From Macrosoma leucophasiata (Eukaryota; Arthropoda; Insecta; Lepidoptera; Hedylidae): a DNA stretch of 64,000 nt. The position numbers and the translations under genes are program-made. The DNA is taken from assembly GCA_036365455.1 (NCBI GenBank), contig JAWQUS010000010.1, forward strand, positions 19,268,501-19,332,500. Reading direction: 5' to 3'. Below the pieces are notes generated by a model, which was given only the letters and a program-made list of their open reading frames with translations, did not search any database and was not told the DNA's origin. Numbering within the stretch: the first letter of the stretch is position 1; the number at the start of each line of letters is the position of its first letter. Below are positions 1 through 12,077 of the stretch, in pieces.

Positions 1-61
1 ACATAGTCATTGTGAAAGATAAAGATAATAAAGATTGGTAACTATCACCGAGAAAAAATAA

Positions 62-346
62 CTTTTTTTATGTTTTAGACGTGGCAAACAAGCATGCAGT
101 TCACATTGTTGTTAAGTGATGACTGCAGCCTATGTACACCCTCACAAAGACCAAAGTCAAAATGCAGATGCGTTACCACTCCTGAGGCCTAAGGTGTTAT
201 GCCTCTGTGCCGGAAATAACGGGGCCGTACATTACCACCTGACCGGAACACGATATTGCTGAACACTACCATTTAGCGGCAAGTATATTAGGTAATGCGG
301 TGTTGCCTACGCCCTCGAGCTCCGTCTTTGGAGCTCTACCACCAGC
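62..346 (-). mobile_element. rep-A SINE-like element, near full length
   Basis: Seen here: read on the minus strand it starts near 346 with the family's constant head (CTGGTGGTAGAGCTCC type, read here as CTCTACCACCAG) and ends in an A-rich tail, visible as a T run at 62-69. The interior blocks shared with all full copies (CCTGAGGCCTAAGGTGTTATG, GCAGATGCGTTACC, CATGCAGTTCACATTG) are present, so it belongs to the young A1 class. Inference: a non-coding retroposon (SINE), because copies share one 5' end and have an A-rich 3' tail. No protein is encoded. Confidence 0.85.
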
Positions 347-354
347 GAAACTTA

Positions 355-480
355 AGGTCTCAGGTGCAAACTCAGTGGGGGCAACGGATCTGCATTTCGA
401 TCTCAGCTTTTTTTATAGATATCTTTAGGCTGGAGTACCATTAATATGAATTGCATGCTTGTTTGCTTTGAAAAAAATAT
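355..480 (+). mobile_element. rep-A, decayed 3' half
   Basis: A diverged plus-strand copy abutting the minus-strand copy at 62-346. It keeps the GGCAACGGATCTGCATTTCGA block, a rearranged TATAGGCTGCAG-like block and the 3' motif TGCATGCTTGTTTGC followed by an A run. The 5' half is missing. Confidence 0.6.
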
Positions 481-1144
481 GTGAATAATTGAAATTCATG
501 GACGTCTTATTGTAATTTTCTTTTATTTTTTTGCAAGATGGAATCCCTACAACAATGTAACTTTCAATGTAGCTCAAAGCACTTATGGTGATATAAGATT
601 ACTTATTATATGAATAGAAAGACGTCTGAAATAGTTTTTCTTTGTGGCCTGATGAATTCCATTAAAATTCCGGGTAAAAGCTATTGAAATGTACATTCTA
701 GTGATGAAATATTAAATTATGATCGAAACTAATATCTGGCTCTTGCTGAAATTGATCTTACGATAAGTCACACTATTTGCAACGGATTACAATATTGAAA
801 TTGAGTTGAAGCGAAAGACAAGAACTTCTAAATTATTCGAATATAGGTAAAAAGAGAATAATAATTCTAGATAAGAAAATATAATAATTTTAAATATTCA
901 TGGTTTTTAACATTAGGTATTATAAACACAGGAACTTAAGTTTGGCTTGTACCTACGTAGGTACCGTAGATATATAGTTAGTATTAAAATAAAATTTCAA
1001 TTGGCCTCGGTGGCCTTATGATCCATTCTAGGTAGATTATTTTTTTGTTTTTTTTTTCACTGTGAGAATTCTCCGGAAGACTAGGAGTTTGGAAATATCC
1101 ATGTTAAGGATATTAGAATATTATTATATGAATTTAAATACATA
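481..1144. other. no feature recognised
   Basis: AT-rich DNA with short homopolymer runs and no open frame, promoter or repeat that I can support. Confidence 0.5.
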
Positions 1145-1297
1145 CGCTTACACTAACAGTCATCCATTAGGTGTAAACACGGGTGCCGTTGTACACACAC
1201 GACACATGCATAGGTAAATACTAAATACCGAGACCAGGAACCCGCGAACCTCGGTTCAAACGCTCGTCACACACCGCTGGACCAATTGTGTCGTCAT
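1145..1297 (-). mobile_element. rep-C tRNA-derived SINE, decayed
   Basis: On the minus strand, 1297 to about 1225 reads like the tRNA-derived head of the copy at 47230-47413: GACGA...TTGGTCCAGCGGTGTGTGACG, then a GGTTCG-like B box and a CGAGGTTCGCGGGTTCC-like region. The remainder is a weakly conserved body. Pol III A- and B-box spacing matches a tRNA-derived SINE head; there is no tRNA acceptor stem. Confidence 0.55.
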
Positions 1298-2103
1298 AAG
1301 AATATTCAGATAAAGCGAACAGAAAAATAAAAAAATTAAATTAAGACCTATTTACATCTTGTTAGCAATTTGTCTTGACCGCATTTTCAAATCTTGTTTT
1401 GCTGTCACTAGCAAACATTTCAGTTGTTTGTTTTCTATTTCTACTGAAAAATATGTCATCTACAGTTCAAATTAGTTGAAAACAAAACGTTTTTAAATTT
1501 CGTCTTTATCAAGAACGGAGCTTATTATTATACTTTAAAATTACAACACCTTATCGATTCGTCGGGGACCAAATTATTTAGCGAATAGTGGTTGATTTTT
1601 GAAAATAAGTTAATCAATAATCATCACCCAAGGTTTTCTCATCAACTTTAATATCATTGTACATAAAGATGGAAGATACTGTGAAAACGTAGTTACCACA
1701 GTCTTAAGAACGCATCTATTAATCCTATACTATGTGTAGTATAAATACTATAATATTTACTAATATTTTGGGAATCTTTTGGAATTTACCGATATGATAA
1801 CATGCAAAATCTACGACTTTCTTACAATTATAGACACACTAGGTCTAGTTAAATATGCAATATGCAATCCAATTTCATTCAACAATATGGCAAGTCTTCT
1901 TGATTATCTGAGCAGTTTTAAAGGAAGTCGATTTTGAATGGAATAGAAGTTAGCAATTTGAATTTAGTTTTCAACATGTTCAATCGAATGAAATTCTTAT
2001 TATTTACTTTGAAAGTTCCTTATATTGAGTTCAGTCCTTGCAGACTTGTTTTATAAAGACGAATGTACTTTGAATAAAATTTAATTATAAAGTACCTAAA
2101 ATT
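1298..2103. other. no feature recognised
   Basis: AT-rich sequence without a supportable gene or repeat. Confidence 0.5.
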
Positions 2104-2345
2104 TTAGTGGTATAAGGTATAGCTCAAGTGACGTAGCTCGCGGCACTACCCAAATTACCTCACAACCTTTCCGCTAAACGGTAGTGTACAGCAATGTGTT
2201 CTTTCGATCAGGCAGTCCTGTAATTTATAGCATTTTTGTCCACGGGAGTGGCAACGCATCGACATTGAAATATCTATTGTTTTGTAGGTGTGTTTTATGT
2301 ATATGTTTATAGGCTGCAGTATTCACTTAAAATCAATGTGATAAT
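2104..2345 (+). mobile_element. rep-A, old diverged copy
   Basis: Recognisable rep-A order with many substitutions: GTGACGTAGCTCGCGG, a CCGCTAAACGGTAGTGT block, GGAGTGGCAACGCATCG and TATAGGCTGCAGTATTCAC. The 3' tail is lost. Divergence from the young copies indicates an old insertion. Confidence 0.7.
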
Positions 2346-2939
2346 AAGATATTATGCTTTTTTGAAAACTGTTTTTTTTTGTTTCCATGAGTATAAACTA
2401 GTATTCACTTTTTACTAAAGCGAAACTGCATGTTTGCTAAAAATAAGTCGTCTGTCTGTAACCATTTTGTAACCAGTATCTATCGAATTACTCATTGTAA
2501 AACACATATAGTGTCGTTACCCTTGTTATCGTATTGAAACAGGTTTGGCGGTATTTTATGGTATTTTGTATGTCCGATATCTGAAAGGTGACTCAGCGGA
2601 ATGTTCCCGAAAAATTGGCGCCTTTGAGAATTGTACGGTTCATCGGATGCCGTTAAAATATCCCGCATCGCTGACTTTATTTATTGAATTGCGACTGTCA
2701 GCTACACAACGGTGTTAAGGCCGATGGTGAGTTTTCGCAAGGTTTGTTTTTATTTTTTTTTAATCGATACGCTAAAGAGGCAAATACTTGACGTTTAAAA
2801 AGTTTATGCGGATTCCATAAATGCATTCTGCAACATTGGTTTAACAGTTGTAAATATTTACGTGGAGTTTTGGCGGGAACGCGGGAAAGAGCCGTGTCGC
2901 AGCATGATATTTTCAAAACTTGTGTTAATTAGTCGTGTT
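2346..2939. other. no feature recognised
   Basis: No supportable gene. A GGAGTTTTGGCGGGAAC motif near 2862-2880 recurs at about 22986-23001; its origin is unknown. Confidence 0.4.
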
Positions 2940-3063
2940 TTTATGGGTAAAAATGGTAAGATTTTAAAATTGAAAGAACTTTTTAAATCGGACCAGTAGT
3001 TGAGATTAGCTCGTTGAAGCAAACAAACAAACAAACTCTTCAGCATTATAATATTAGTATAGA
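2940..3063 (+). mobile_element. RTE-like retroposon 3' end fragment
   Basis: The stretch runs from a diverged CGGACCAGTAGTTGAGATTAG motif through a (CAAA)n run to CTCTTCAGCATTATAATATTAGTATAGAT. The closing TATAATATTAGTATAGAT tail is characteristic of RTE-type or RTE-dependent retroposon ends in moths. No coding part remains. Family assignment is from memory. Confidence 0.55.
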
Positions 3064-3547
3064 TAATTTTAAAAAGTAACGTTTTAGAGCGTTTCAGTCC
3101 TACTTGCAAAGGAGATGTTGCGAGTTCGGCTCTGGTTCGTACACGTCCTCAAAAAATGAGTAAATTAAAGAAGAAGCCGAAAAAAATACAATAAATTTAT
3201 TCAAGAATATATTTTAGAGTTACAACCACATTTAATTCAAACGATTTTATCATTTTCAACTATGTTAAACATGGCGGTGATACAGCCAACACTTGGAATA
3301 AATCGATTTCGATAGTATTTAGAAAATATTACTTTTTCTCCAAGTAATATATAATCAAAATACAATTTAAAAAATCAAAATGTCAAAATGACATCGCCCG
3401 CCATATTCGCCATGTTGGTTTTGAGTTGCAATTCTAACTGCAAATAATGCTTTGTAACTGTAAAAAAGCTAAATAAGTGAAAATATGCAGTAAAAAACGT
3501 TTTGTATATTGATTTTGCCTGTCTAATGATATTGTGTACAATACATG

Positions 3548-3586
3548 GCCGGAGATCCATACATTTTTGCAACATCTCCTTTCAGA
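3548..3586 (+). repeat. fragment related to the TTGGGCCCGCACC MITE flank
   Basis: GGAGATCCATACATTTTTGC followed by AACATCTCCTTTCA resembles the edge sequence next to the elements at 32195-32408 and 58640-58948 (TCCATACATTTTGGAACGTC, then CTCCTTTAT). A second short piece, GCAAAGGAGATGTTGC, lies near 3106-3121. Only the edge is present. Confidence 0.4.
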
Positions 3587-4235
3587 TATTCGGCATTGAT
3601 ACTTTCACTATAACTACTACCTATTACATATTCTCTGCTACTACCTAAGAATGTACCTACAACTTATACTTACAGATAAATCTTCAGTGTAATATTACTC
3701 ATAATTAGGTATATTAATGGACTATAGATAAAGTTACAAAAAAATAAGGTTAGCAGTAGTATTAACTAATGTCTGTATTAACTCAGTATTAAAGCCAATG
3801 ATCCATAATTAATTACGTAATTTCAATTGAGCCACATAAAAATGATTACACTCGAAAGTTGTGTATGCGCCTATGTTTCAAAACTTGGATTAGGCTAAAT
3901 GACCCTGGGTATATGCTAATTCGTGCTACGGGTGATTTCAGAAACCTGTCTGTTTACATGTCATTTAGTCAAAGCGTGACACATACAAGGCTGAGTAATC
4001 ACATATCAATAGATACACCTCATAATAATCTGTGTCAGTAGTACAATACACAGTAGGTATTATAGTATTATAGCTCTATCAGTGTTATCATATCAAAGAA
4101 AATATTTGCAATGATACTTACCACTTAGCAGAAATCGCTTTTAAAGACTGTCACAATTTTATGACCACATTGAAGCTCCAAAATCGCTTGATTGACCATT
4201 GGTTTTATGGTACATTCAAAGTTGTTTGTTTAGTT
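3587..4235. other. no feature recognised
   Basis: AT-rich. The short open frame at 3859-4041 has no domain or coding signature and is not annotated. Confidence 0.5.
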
Positions 4236-4343
4236 TTTATGTAATAGATGTGGCAAACAAGCATGGAGTTCACATTGATGTTAAGTGATGACTGCAGCCT
4301 ATAGAAACCCACACAAAGACCAAGGTCAAAATGGAGATGCGTT
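4236..4343 (-). mobile_element. rep-A, 5'-truncated copy (3' third only)
   Basis: The minus-strand copy keeps the A-tail (TTTTTATG at 4236), the CATGGAGTTCACATTG block, TGATGACTGCAGCCTATAG and the motif AGACCAAGGTCAAAATGGAG, then stops abruptly at 4343. Such 5' truncation fits target-primed reverse transcription. Confidence 0.8.
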
Positions 4344-6595
4344 TTCAAAGTTCATAGTCATTAATTTGCCATTTGTTCATTATTTTCAACTCTGATGAAG
4401 TTCGTTCCGTTCCGTTTTCCAAAAGACGTGCCTTAATTAACAGAGTTCTTGAATGAAACTCCCGGCCAAAATCAAAGCTATAAGATGTTGATATCATTAT
4501 TTGATGTCTTAACAACCATTAGTCGAAATCGATATCAATTACATTAGGAAGTAGAATATATTTAGGATACCAACTTACGAAGACCTCTACCAGCAGCCAT
4601 CTTTTATTCAGCGTTTCATTGATCGGGGTCAATCTTGTACGTGATTATAGAATGTTTGCAAAAATATTAGCATAAAGTAATATAATTTTGTGTCTTGACA
4701 AAATTTTGTTGACAAATACTTTGTTTTAAGAATTCTCCACCTGGCAAAAATATGTTTATTTTCGAGTTTCACAAATAAACGGTTTCTATCACGTACAAGA
4801 CATTAGTTTTCATTTGTACGTAAGGAAGAAAAGTATTTGGTTTTTGCCGTGTCTATATTTATATATAACTTTATATACTATATTTATCTTACTATCTTAA
4901 GTTCGGTTGCACCAAAATATTTTTTAAATTCATGGTTTTTGTCAAATTTAACAATAACATAACACACGTTACGTTATACAGTAACATTTATTTTAGTAGT
5001 ACTGCGAAATGCGCTGCACCGGCGTATTTATTGGCATAGTTAAAGTTATCAGATTTGACAGATTCTCATCATCTGACAGATAATTTAACTGGTAACGTAA
5101 ACGGTTAGCAGGTAAAGTTATGACGTCATTTAACAATCTTCAAATGGGGCAACAAAAATCAAAAGCATCAATAATAAAGCTCTTATTGATGCTTGAGCTT
5201 CAGTGGCGAAACAATTATAGAACCTATATTAACATTCCTGTGTTCCAGGTAGATGCTACAGGCCTGTCAATTATCTACTGATGCTAAACATTTTAAAAGT
5301 CTTCAGCATTGGTCATTTACATTGAAACCTGTTGCAGCGTTTCAAATACAGTAACATTTAATAAAAACAGTCTGCAAATTTGTAAAGGCTTACACTTATC
5401 TTTGAATGACTGTTTTTACTATCATTCATGTCACGCCTGTAGAGTCTTATCCCGAAGACAATGAAAAATATAAAAACTTAAAGAGTCTACATGTCTTCCA
5501 GTTTGTTACACGTTCACAATGACGAAGTTTATAATAATGTTGTTTAATTATACACAGGTAAATTAAACATTTTTTATGCAATAAAACTACGCAGTTGGAA
5601 CTTTCACTTGTACATCGCATGTATTCAAAGACTTTTATCTTTTTTGTACATCCAAGATGTATTGCGATGCGAATTCGGAACTGATTCTCCTTTTATAGAA
5701 TGCATAAAATAAGATTTGAGTTGATTGAAAAGCCGAATTGGCCTCATGCTTTAGCGGTTCCTTGTGCTCATTCGGTTTTATAGTTTTGGGACTTTTTCCT
5801 TAACGTGCACAATCAGACCTTGTTCTCAGCCGCTTCAGTCAAGTTTTTTGACTCTAGGTCAACAAGCAGTTGATACCTTGAAGATTTTATCAAACAGACG
5901 AGTGTCTGTGAAAATTGTTCAAGTCACGTTTTTGCAAGCGAACCTAAACGAAATAGTGTCATCAAAATTTTTGAGCTGCTGTGAAATATGACAATTGATT
6001 TCATATTGTTCGTGGACGATATCGTCCCCGCGTAGCTCCAACCTTAGTAAGTAAAGATTAATTTGATCTGTGATTTTTTTACTTGAAAACAATATTACGA
6101 TTGCTTCCGCGTATTAATTTATAAAAGATTTTATTTTAAAATGTTAATGAATACAAAATTATGAAACTATGAACACAGAACGTGCCCAATCGCAAATAAA
6201 ATATTTAACAATAATGAACGTTAAATTGTTTTAAATCGATACGAAGTTACACACTAACATACATAACAATGCTTATATATATTGTAACATACGCTTTATT
6301 AAGAAATTAAAGAATCATAAGTGACGTTATCTTCTGTCTGTACCGTCGAAGAAATGTCCGGTAGAACACGTCGGTGTGTTATTTGTGTGGCAATAAAGGA
6401 AATAAAATTCTAATTTGCAATGGTTTAGATCACTGGAAGTGCAATTCAAAGAACTAGGTATTATTTTTTATATGAATTTATTAGTAACCTAGTAGGAAAG
6501 GGGAAAACGTAGAACAAATAATGCATCAACTGGGTATTTGTCTGAATTGCTGCATTCATTGTTACTGTACACGTTTTAATGAATTATCAAAAACC
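4344..6595. other. long stretch without a gene; possible decayed MITE and a hairpin
   Basis: No coding region is supported. A GGTTGCACCA motif near 4912 and a decayed body to about 5155 may be an old MITE. A 12-bp perfect stem (AAGCATCAATAA / TTATTGATGCTT, 8-nt loop) lies at 5163-5194. The frame at 5764-5991 shows no domain. AAATATGACAATTGATTTC near 5985 recurs at about 48211, so both may be parts of an unidentified repeat. Confidence 0.4.
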
Positions 6596-6851
6596 TAGCT
6601 GACCCGGCAAACTTCGTATTGCCTCAGAAAGAAATAATGGGTCAAAGGTTTGATAGATAAGGATTATTTGTAAGGGAAAATGAAATTGTGGTTTTTACTA
6701 TTTCCCTTCAATTCCTTCATATTTTCTTACCTTTTAAACCTTCCCTGGACTTCCAAATGTCATTCAAAATCAAAATTAGCCAAATCGGTTCAGCCGTTCT
6801 CGAGTTTTAGCGAGACTTACGAACAGCAATTGATTTTTATATATATAGATG
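6596..6851 (+). mobile_element. RTE-like retroposon 3' end (rep-R), complete copy
   Basis: Starts CTAGCTGACCCGGCAAACTT, passes through CGGTTCAGCCGTTCTCGAGT and ends GATTTTTATATATATAGAT. The same layout occurs at 23420-23675 (+), 35976-36210 (-) and 50648-50852 (+), so this is one multi-copy family. The short frame at 6680-6946 lies within it by chance. Confidence 0.75.
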
Positions 6852-7269
6852 TAATTGAGCCATATTGCGTAGAAATGCTCTATAATTTTGCACACTTAAA
6901 TAATTTTTACTTAATCCATGTAAAAGTTGTACATTTTAATAACTGAAAAAGGCATGAATTTTTAATTTGAGTTGTTGCGATTACACCCATTACTTGGCAT
7001 ATTTAAAAGCAAGTGAGGACATTTGGTGACCTCGCCCTTACATTAGAATACGCATTAACCTAATAACATTTATTTATACGGGACGTACCTACCTCACTAA
7101 CGTAATAACTGTAATAAGAGCAAAGACATTGCGAGCATAATTTTGTCCTCTATTATGTAATGTATAGTTTACTTCCATCTCAGTAATGAATGGTCTTATT
7201 TTTTTTAGCAACCAATTAGGCAAACAGTGTTTTGACCCTTTCAATTTTATTTTACATTTTGAAAAGCTA
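6852..7269. other. no feature recognised
   Basis: AT-rich DNA between two repeats. Confidence 0.5.
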
Positions 7270-7945
7270 AAAAAGCGACCAAGTGCGAGTCGGACTCGAC
7301 CATAAAGTGTTCCGTAGTAGCAAGTAATATTTATCAAGTGTATTATTTGCAGTTTTTATAAAATATATCATATCTCAAACACTATTAATAATAATATGTC
7401 ATTCAAACTAAATTTCGATGAAAGTTTCAATTAAATGTAACAATTTATCTTTAAATCGATTGACTTTCAGTAAAAATGGTTTTAGAAACCTCAATATCAT
7501 ATACAAAGGTCTATAGACACCCGACACGTACAGGTTTGTTGAATAAAAGTTTTTTTTTGTTTCAGTTCCAAATCTTTTTAAATAAAAATGAATCACCGAA
7601 ATATTTGTAAGCGCATAACTTTCAAACGATCGTACCAAATTGTATAAATCTTTTATGTGGTCGTTATTGCCTCAATTGTATGAGAAAAAAAAAATATGTA
7701 AAATATTTAAATATGTTCGATGGCGGTACGAAGCACTAGCTGACTAGTATCTTATGAAGGGACCTCATAATATTTTATTCATTTTTGTTCAAAAACATAA
7801 AGCGGTTCAGGGAATACATCTACTTACTGAGTTTCAAGTATGTAGTCCTAATAGTTTCGGTATAAAGTGGCTGTGAGATTTGCACGGACGGACAAACAGA
7901 CAGTCATAACGTTTTTTTTTCTATTTGGCTACGGAACACTAAAAG
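7270..7945 (+). mobile_element. moth non-autonomous element (GTGCGAGTCGGACTC type)
   Basis: Starts with AAGCGACCAAGTGCGAGTC and GTGTTCCGTAG, contains GAAACCTCAATATCAT, CGGTTCAGGGAATACATC and a GTGGCTGTGAGAT...GGACGGACAAACAGACAG block, and ends GGCTACGGAACACTAAAAG. The outer GTGTTCCGTAG (7309-7319) and CTACGGAACAC (7929-7939) are inverted copies. From memory this structure is very common in Lepidoptera. It encodes no intact protein; the short minus-strand frames inside it are chance. Confidence 0.7.
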
Positions 7946-8134
7946 CATTATACCTATTATAAGCACTGATTGAAATAGCTTATTAATAAGCGAGTTGATA
8001 TCTTACATAAATTCAATGATATACATGATGAAAACATTGCATAAATCTGCTAGGTGTCTTAAATGCATATACCAACTGACAAGGACACATTCAAATGTCG
8101 ATTGAATAATATGTAACATATGTAATCATGTAAA

Positions 8135-8290
8135 CACCTCAATAAAGGCAACCCTTTATACGTCCCACTGCTGGGCACGAGTCTCTCCCCTTTTTGGGGA
8201 GAAGGCCTGGAGCTTACTCCACCACGCTGCTCCAATGCGGATTGGTAGAGATACGGGTTAGTGGCCAACCCGCTGTCGGATGTTTTCAAA
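8135..8290 (+). repeat. dispersed repeat rep-K (CCACTGCTGGGCAC type)
   Basis: CGTCCCACTGCTGGGCACGA, a CTCCCCTTTTTGGGGAG hairpin, CACCACGCTGCTCCAATGCG and TAGTGGCCAACCCGCTGTC also occur in the same order and orientation at 30530-30775. The motif is widespread in moth genomes, probably from a retrotransposon end. The minus-strand frame at 8059-8289 is inside the repeat and not a gene. Confidence 0.65.
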
Positions 8291-9466
8291 TCGCCATAGG
8301 TACCTACATATATAGGGGCATTACCTACTTATATATCATATTGATGAAATGTTTAGTAATTTTATAAGCAAAATAAAATGTAAGGTCCATTTAAAAATCA
8401 ATATTAAGCTCACAAAACAATCCAAAGACTTCCCTTTAAAAGAATTCAAAGAAAAGCAAAGACGTTTGAAAATGCCTTCCTTAAATCGATTTTTTCAGCA
8501 TTGAATTTGAAAAACCTTTTCCGTCTTCATTCATGCAAGTACTTACCGGCAGAGAAATTGTGAAGTAGCCCAATGTGCACAATAATGTTCATAACCTTCA
8601 CAATATGTCACAATAACATTATAATGATCTCCCTTCGTGAAAAACAATAGGATTTTCCTCAATTTAGTGTCTTGAGAGATTTCCTTAATGCTCAATCAGA
8701 TTATTAGTGCGTGAAGATAATTTATTCAAAATGGACACTATAAGTTTTTCTACATAACGTAATAAGGCAATGGGGATGATCGTGAGTTTTTTAGACTTAG
8801 GTTATTACAATTTCAAGAAGTCTAGTAAAAACAAATCTACATTATCCTTGAAACATATTTTCTAATAGATTTTAAGATATATAATATAACGATTTATAAC
8901 GTGTGAAACGACTCAAAACGGCTTATAAAAAAATACTAATCATTATGATGTTACCTTCGAGATAAAACCTGTGAATTGTATGGTGAAATGAAAACATTTT
9001 AAAGTCTTCGTCAATACGTTAAAAGTGAAATTATTATTAATTTAAAGTCAACTTTTTAATTCATAATTTTTTGTCATCAGATTTAAGTTCTTTTTTATCT
9101 CATAGGTACGATTCAACTCTAATTTTCCTATTTATTGTATCTTTGTATCCCATTTGTAAGTCACTTTCATACATAACGATAAAAAGTATTGATTTCATTC
9201 ATACCTAGGATTGTTAAACAAACTAAAAACCACTGATAAATCTATTCTGCCACAGACTAAGAGATAAGCGGGCTATTTCAGATACAAGATACAACACGTT
9301 GCGTCGAAACCACTGACTTCGCTGTATTTGCCCTGATAAATGATAAAATCCACAGATAGGTACATCCAAACGATGCTTATTCACTTTCACGAACAACGTA
9401 ATATGATAAAGATGTATCAAATATATTTTGTTGTTGGGAAAATATTTCGGTTTTATATCTATAGAT
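8291..9466. other. no feature recognised
   Basis: AT-rich DNA without an open frame carrying a domain or a recognisable repeat. Confidence 0.5.
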
Positions 9467-9640
9467 TAAACTAGCCGGCAAACTTCGTATCGCCTTACCA
9501 GTATTAAATATGCTTTACGACCTATTCTCAGACGTACAGAATATACACAAGAAATCCTAAAAATGGGTTAAGCCATTTCGAAGGAGTTTGGGTACGAACA
9601 CTGTGACACAAGAATCTTATGTATTAGATGATATTATTAT
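9467..9640 (+). mobile_element. RTE-like retroposon end, decayed
   Basis: AAACTAGCCGGCAAACTTCG at the start, a GGTTAAGCCATTTCGAAGGAG motif and an ACACTGTGACACAAGAATC...TTAGATGAT end correspond to the same landmarks in the tandem units at 29516-30060. Confidence 0.5.
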
Positions 9641-10664
9641 ACTATGTATGTGCCTACTCTCATACTCTACCCGAGATTAAGGTTTCTGACTCTACTATTA
9701 ATTCATTCAAATTAATTCAATTAATAATTTATGTGTGATTTTTTAAGAATAATGGAAATTAACAATTTTACTTCGAAAAAGACTTGCTATGAATTTATTG
9801 TTTGCTTGCTAGTTCTCGCCTTAGCTGAAGTCGGAAGTAAGAAGAAGGGTTTTACTTTTAAAAAATCTATTGGGTATAACAGCAATGAAGAAAAAATATT
9901 TTTTTTATATCGAATTAAGTACAATCGAACAGCAATCAAAAAAGCAGTTTACATTTTGAAACATTGACACTTGTGACAACAGTCATGTATTGCTGTTCTG
10001 ATATTAAACTGTACGAAATATAAAAAAATATTATGAAGAAAAGCACAGATAAAAAATAGTTTTTCCTATTTCATTAGGATAACTATGGCAGGTCTGAATG
10101 CTGTTTGAATTAAGTTGAATTTAAAAAACGATGTAATGCTATTCTGAATGTTAAGTTTATTTATAAGCTATCTGCATTTGTATATTTTTGGATTTATTAA
10201 AATATTTGGACAGTTTTATTGACTCCTGATGATCTTTTAATATAAAATGTTTATTCGTAACCCCATTACCAAGAGAGTACTATTGATCGTGCTAGAAACG
10301 AGAATGCCAGTACAAGTATGTTTGTATATTTTTTGTCTTGGTACAGTTAATTAAAAGAACAATTATTCTGAATTACAATTGTATAGGTACATACAAGTGA
10401 GTTAGTTACATTATGATACATGATGCGTGATCGGGAAACGCTCGAGGCATGATCCATTTAACCGTTTTATGTTTCATTTTCATCATGGATGATAATATTT
10501 ATAAACATTGACGCTGGTAGCTTATTGTCAATAGCAGATCAAGTTTTGTTTAACATTTCGTGTGTAATAATAACATGATTGATATTGGTTGTTTAGATTA
10601 TTTTAGATAGATAGAGCGTCTATAGATAGAGCAGGCTACATTTTACACGTTTTGGAAGATATTA
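9641..10664. other. no feature recognised
   Basis: The 78-codon frame at 9731-9967 starts with a plausible ATG but has an AT-driven composition (Lys, Asn, Phe, Ile), no domain and no repeat signature. I consider it chance. Confidence 0.45.
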
Positions 10665-10756
10665 CACAGTACAAATATGAACAGCGCACGTTTGTGTGAG
10701 TGTGCAGTTTCGAACGTTTTGTACCTAGTTTCCATACTGTTCATATTTGTACTGTG
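10665..10756. mobile_element. fold-back MITE (rep-M), 92 bp
   Basis: CACAGTACAAATATGAACAG at the left edge is mirrored by CTGTTCATATTTGTACTGTG at the right, a long terminal inverted repeat. GTTTGTGTGAGTGTGCAGTT and AACGTTTTGTACC also occur in the larger relative at 46507-46723. Non-coding, DNA-transposon type; superfamily not determined. Confidence 0.7.
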
Positions 10757-11668
10757 ATATTTACAAGGATCTATTAGGTGTTTACTTGCGTTAGAATATG
10801 CAGTTGTAAAAAGATTGCATAATTAATCTTTATTTTTTAATATAAAGTTCTTAGATGTTCTTAAAGAACATTTTGTTAAATTTGATAACGCAGCAACCTA
10901 CTGAGTTTTTGGAATCGACTTTAGTAATCAAGTTATTTATTACTGTGTTAATTATTTTTCACTTGATTGAATATATGCATTGATGATATTGATGATATGA
11001 ATGTCCAATAATAACCTCAGAAAAAAATTATGTTCCGAGGTTCGTATTGATATGTACTATTATGTACTACTACTAGCCCATGGATATGTACTATCCATTT
11101 CAAAACATGGGCATTCTCTGGGAATAGGCTGTTTATTGCGTAATCATGGCGCCTTTTTCAATCGATATGGAATATCTGCGGATGGTTATGCAAGTTACGT
11201 AAGAAACACTTAACTAGTTTATATTCAAACTTAAGTGGACTTAGCATTTTATACTAGTCCTTTTCATATCCATAACACGGTTGATATTTCAGTTAAGCAC
11301 TATGACATGTTTAACAATAAGTTACGTTGAACATATAGGTACATACGCAAATGTTACAGAGTTATAGTGTTGCAACTTGGATATTACTCTTTGGACGACT
11401 TTCACATTTTTTATCTGGACTAACGGCTCCTAATTGCATGGATGGTATATGCGATTGCATGAGCCAATGAGTTATATATATTAATTTTTCTTGACCGAGG
11501 AAAAAGGAATTCTGGAATTACGCCATTTGTCCGCGGACGTATCATAGACTTGTTTACCGGACTGGGTCATGCATAGTGTAAGTAAAACTCTGTGATTTGT
11601 CGTTATTAGCTCAGTGTATGTACTCATTTAATACGCAACCATTTTAACGTTTCGCATTATTTTTGTTT
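10757..11668. other. no feature recognised
   Basis: The frame at 11001-11213 has no recognisable domain. Nothing else is supported. Confidence 0.45.
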
Positions 11669-11676
11669 GCTTCATC
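11669..11676. repeat. left target-site duplication of hAT-type MITE
   Basis: GCTTCATC, identical to 12014-12021 on the other side of the element. Confidence 0.85.
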
Positions 11677-12013
11677 CATAGAGCAACACGAGTCACCGGC
11701 CGCCGTGGCGGACCGGAGGGGAGTAGCCATACTAGCCATATGCAGGCTTTCCCCTCTGTCAAAGTACAAGCCCAAATGGTCCTACGCCTGTCGCCCAGGT
11801 GTTTAAATGTGTGCGTGAAATTGTTTATGTGTTTTGTTAAAGTCAAGGTGTGAGTTTCGTAGTAATAGACTAGATTTTTGTAGTGTGTGTGTGTGTATCA
11901 CACGTAGTTCCCCCCGCAAAAAAATACAGACTGTTTTGCATCGGTAATAAATGCTAAACGCTGGACGGAGGGGACTCCGGTCCGCCGCGACCGGTGGGCC
12001 GAGTTGCTCTATG
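11677..12013. mobile_element. hAT-type MITE, copy 1 (337 bp)
   Basis: Terminal inverted repeats of about 40 bp start CATAGAGCAACACG on the left and, in reverse complement, CATAGAGCAACTCGG on the right. The element is flanked by a perfect 8-bp direct repeat, GCTTCATC, at 11669-11676 and 12014-12021. An 8-bp duplication with short CA-starting termini fits the hAT superfamily, although P elements also make 8 bp. The interior is non-coding. A second copy is at 39092-39402. The minus frame 11628-11846 is inside or at the edge and not a gene. Confidence 0.85.
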
Positions 12014-12021
12014 GCTTCATC
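12014..12021. repeat. right target-site duplication of hAT-type MITE
   Basis: GCTTCATC, identical to 11669-11676. Confidence 0.85.
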
Positions 12022-12077
12022 ACTTCAGCTAAAGGAGTCTACCGGCTGCTGGACGAAACCCTTTGCCCATGATTAAA

